Position numbers and translations under genes: made by a program. The notes under the pieces were generated by a model, which saw nothing but the letters and a program-made list of their open reading frames with translations, had not been told where the DNA came from and ran no database searches. DNA of 64,000 nt, taken from contig NZ_JAQQKW010000004.1 of the NCBI RefSeq assembly GCF_028550395.1, positions 310,001 to 374,000 of the forward strand. Reading direction: 5' to 3'. Source of the stretch: Asticcacaulis currens (GTDB lineage: Bacteria > Pseudomonadota > Alphaproteobacteria > Caulobacterales > Caulobacteraceae). Positions 61,765 to 64,000 of this stretch are shown here, piece after piece (within the stretch, counting starts at the first letter, position 1; each line of letters starts with the position of its first letter).

Positions 61765-62748
61765 ATGTTTGAAGTGGCTGTCATCGGGGCCGGGCGTATC
61801 GGTCGTATCCACGCCAGAAACGTCGCCGCCCATCCGGCCTTGCACCTTAAGGCCATTGTTGATCCGGTGGGCGACAGCGCGGCGGAACTGGCAAAGGCGC
61901 TGGGGTCGGAGGTTTCGACCTTTGAGGCGGTGCTGGCCGATCCGAACGTCAGGGGCGTGGTCATTGCCTCACCGACGGATCAGCACCTGACGCAGACCCT
62001 TCAATGCATCGCAGCGGGCAAGGCGGTCCTGTGCGAAAAGCCGCTGGATCAGGATCTGGAAACCGCGCGCGGGGCCGCAGCGCAACTGGGTGGGGATAAG
62101 CCGCTTCTGCTGGGCTTCAATCGCCGTTTCGACCGCCATTTCGGGGCGCTGAAACAACAGCTTGAGGCCGGACGCATCGGCGCGCTGGAAAGCCTTTTGA
62201 TCGTCAGCCACGATCCCGCACCGCCGCCGGTGTCCTACGTCAAGGTCTCAGGCGGCCTGTTCAAGGACATGGCCATCCACGATTTCGACATGGCGCGCTT
62301 CATTCTGGGCGAAGAGATTGTTGAGGTCTATGCGGCGGCGGCCTGTCTGGTCGATCCGGCCATCGGGGAGGCGGGGGATGTGGACACCGCCAAAACGACG
62401 CTGAAAACCGCCTCGGGCCGTCTGTGTGTGATCAGCAATTCGCGCCGTTCCGGCTATGGCTACGATCAGCGCCTCGAAGCCTATGGGCAAAAGGGGCTTC
62501 TGAAGGCTGACAATGTGCTGGAAAGCACGGTGGCGCACTGGGGCAAGGAGGGCCCGGTGCTCGATGCCTTCCAGAACTTCTTCCTTGACCGCTATGCCGA
62601 GGCCTATCGCAGTGAGATCGCGCACTTCGCCGACATCGTGGCGGGCAAGGCCAAGCCGATGGTCGGCTATGACGACGCCGTGCGCGCGCTGGAACTGGCC
62701 GAAGCGGCGGCCTATTCGGTGGCCACCGGTCAGGTCGTCAGGGTTTGA
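61765..62748 (+). CDS. iolG: Inositol 2-dehydrogenase (Gfo/Idh/MocA family)
   Basis: 327 residues. The NAD-binding motif is GAGRIGRIHA, the catalytic Lys is in CEKPLDQD near residue 95, and DMAIHDFDMARFILG matches the IolG active-site His segment. It oxidises myo-inositol to scyllo-inosose, the first step of the pathway completed by IolE, D, B and C. ATG 61765 has AAAGGA upstream. It is transcribed divergently from the RpiR gene. Its stop overlaps the convergent GH92 stop by 11 bp. Confidence 0.92.
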   Translation: MFEVAVIGAGRIGRIHARNVAAHPALHLKAIVDPVGDSAAELAKALGSEVSTFEAVLADPNVRGVVIASPTDQHLTQTLQCIAAGKAVLCEKPLDQDLETARGAAAQLGGDKPLLLGFNRRFDRHFGALKQQLEAGRIGALESLLIVSHDPAPPPVSYVKVSGGLFKDMAIHDFDMARFILGEEIVEVYAAAACLVDPAIGEAGDVDTAKTTLKTASGRLCVISNSRRSGYGYDQRLEAYGQKGLLKADNVLESTVAHWGKEGPVLDAFQNFFLDRYAEAYRSEIAHFADIVAGKAKPMVGYDDAVRALELAEAAAYSVATGQVVRV

Positions 62749-64000
62749 TAAATTTGGTGGCCCAGCCGTTGGGCTGGGCCGCCATATCGAGCTCCAGCGT
62801 ACCGCCCTTGCTCAGCTCGGCATGGGTGAGCCAGGCGCGGTCGATCGCCTTGCCGTTCAGACGCGCACCCACAACATAGAGATTGGCCTCTGAGGTCTTG
62901 GGCGCGATGATCTGAAACGTCTTGCCGCCTTCCAGATGTATGGTCGTTTTCCGGAACAGGGGCGAGCCGATGTAGTAGAAGGGCTGCCCCGCATTGGGGT
63001 AGAGCCCCAGACTGGCCCACACGTACCATGACGACATGGTGCCGGCATCGTCATTGCCGGGCAGGCCGTTGCGCGTCGGCTTATAGTGCACCGACAGGAT
63101 GTGGCGCACGCGCTCGGCCGTGCGATCCGGACGCCCGGCGTGGATATAGAGCCACGGGGCCAGAATATCGGGCTCATTGCCCTGAAGGTAATAGCCTTCG
63201 TCAAACAGGCGGTCGAGCCAGCGCACAAAGCCTTCGCGCCCGCCGGTTTTGGCCATCAGGCCTTCGACATCGTGCGGCACATAGGTCGAATATTGCAGCG
63301 AATTGCCCTCATAGAAGGGGGCCTCCCACCACGGGCCGGACTTGTCCGGATAGTCATAGGTGCAGGTGAAGTTTTCCAGCCACCGCCCGTCGGCATAGCG
63401 CGGACGGATGCAGCCCAGATCGTCGTCCCACAGCTTTTTCCACGCCTCGGCGCGCTTGAGATAGCGGGCCTGATCGGCTTTTTCACCGAGATGCGCCGCC
63501 ACCGAGGCGATGGCGAAGTCGTTATAGGCGTATTCCAGCGTGCGCGAGGCCGAGCGCGTCTGGCTCAGCGACACATAGCCCAGAGACAGATAGTCCTTTA
63601 GCACGCGCCCCTGAAGGAAGGGCTTGTCGCTTTCGACCTCGCCGTCCTTGCGCAAGGCGGCATAGGCCTGTTTGACATCAAAGCCACCGAGGTTTTTGAC
63701 CACGGCATCGGCGATCAGAACGTCGCCGTTTGAACCGCCCTGCGTCATGCCATTGGCCCCGGCGATGCGCGAATCCGGCAGCCAGCCCGTATGGGCATAG
63801 GTGTCGATCAGCGAACGGATCATGTCGCGCTGACGCTGCGGCTGGATGATGGTCAATAGCGGATGCAGGGTGCGGAACGTATCCCAAAGGGTATAGAAAT
63901 CCTCGTAATGCGGCTCGGTTGAGTTCCACCACACGTTTTCGCCGCTCAGGTCGTGCGGCATGGTGTGGCTGCGGTAAAGCCCTGAATAGAAGTTGCGCCT
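62738..64000 (-). CDS. GH92 family alpha-mannosidase (5' truncated by window)
   Basis: The frame stays open to the right edge (NFYSGLYRSH precedes the first internal Met), so only the C-terminal ~420 residues are seen. Segments EDFYTLWDTFRTLHPLLTI, AGANGMTQGGSNGDVLIADA and LPGNDDAGTMSSWYVWASLGLYPNAGQP are near-invariant in GH92, and include acidic residues of the active site. GH92 enzymes are exo-acting, calcium-dependent alpha-mannosidases that trim N-glycans or yeast mannan, usually exported; the signal region is outside the window. Convergent with iolG with an 11-bp overlap. Confidence 0.92.
   Translation of the reverse strand, partial: RRNFYSGLYRSHTMPHDLSGENVWWNSTEPHYEDFYTLWDTFRTLHPLLTIIQPQRQRDMIRSLIDTYAHTGWLPDSRIAGANGMTQGGSNGDVLIADAVVKNLGGFDVKQAYAALRKDGEVESDKPFLQGRVLKDYLSLGYVSLSQTRSASRTLEYAYNDFAIASVAAHLGEKADQARYLKRAEAWKKLWDDDLGCIRPRYADGRWLENFTCTYDYPDKSGPWWEAPFYEGNSLQYSTYVPHDVEGLMAKTGGREGFVRWLDRLFDEGYYLQGNEPDILAPWLYIHAGRPDRTAERVRHILSVHYKPTRNGLPGNDDAGTMSSWYVWASLGLYPNAGQPFYYIGSPLFRKTTIHLEGGKTFQIIAPKTSEANLYVVGARLNGKAIDRAWLTHAELSKGGTLELDMAAQPNGWATKFIKP

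Noticed and set aside
1-64000. CRISPR array
   Set aside because: No regularly spaced identical repeats with unique spacers were seen; the iterons are 15-bp repeats with spacers of only 6-8 bp, and the other repeats are dispersed.

Overview
The window reads as an alphaproteobacterium of the Caulobacteraceae, most like Asticcacaulis. This is an inference from the protein families: many polysaccharide hydrolases, several with twin-arginine signals, a TonB-receptor remnant, DUF3667 and DUF6118 proteins, and a conjugation module of Ti/RSF1010 type. The replicon carries its own parA-parB-rep block with iterons at 49.1-53.4 kb. It is therefore probably a second chromosome or megaplasmid, or the block marks an integrated plasmid.

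1-5.0 kb is host backbone: a histidine kinase cut by the window edge with its response regulator, then a divergent pair of secreted glycosidases (GH105 and GH2).

5.66-38.18 kb is best read as one 32.5-kb integrated mobilizable element. It is bounded by a perfect 46-bp direct repeat that matches the 3' half of a tRNA-Met(CAU) gene. A tyrosine integrase lies just inside the right end. It has a MOBQ mobilization core: relaxase/helicase TraA, TraD, the coupling protein TraG, and an RSF1010-like oriT between the divergent traA and traD. I see no mating-pair-formation genes, so it would need a helper. The rest is cargo and wreckage. There are two toxin/immunity-like pairs (one with an Rhs tail), an MNT-HEPN fusion, a COQ7-like hydroxylase, a glycosylasparaginase, an Lgt-like/radical-SAM operon, many small orphan genes (DUF4262, DUF2199, DUF4287, membrane proteins), and fragments of IS256, IS110 and IS1380 transposases, Rhs, a DUF1016 nuclease, a TonB receptor and AdoMet decarboxylase. 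Several short dispersed repeats occur. One is a ~147-bp MITE-like family whose copies sit beside the TonB-receptor and AdoMet-decarboxylase fragments.

38.2-48.9 kb is backbone again: an IclR regulator divergent from a fumarylacetoacetase-fold hydrolase, an alpha/beta hydrolase, a DUF4160/DUF2442 pair behind a perfect palindrome, a DUF3667 membrane protein, a D-glycerate kinase/2-hydroxyacid dehydrogenase pair, a quinone-oxidoreductase-like MDR protein, a LysR regulator and a chemoreceptor.

49.1-53.4 kb is the replication and partition block: DnaA-box-like sites, parA, parB, an RPA-family initiator gene and five phased iterons plus one inverted iteron. 53.5-64 kb is carbohydrate metabolism: a secreted GH43, the myo-inositol catabolic genes iolCDEB with an RpiR-type regulator and a divergent iolG, and a GH92 mannosidase cut by the right edge. 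A shared 14-bp near-palindrome lies in front of both iol transcription units.
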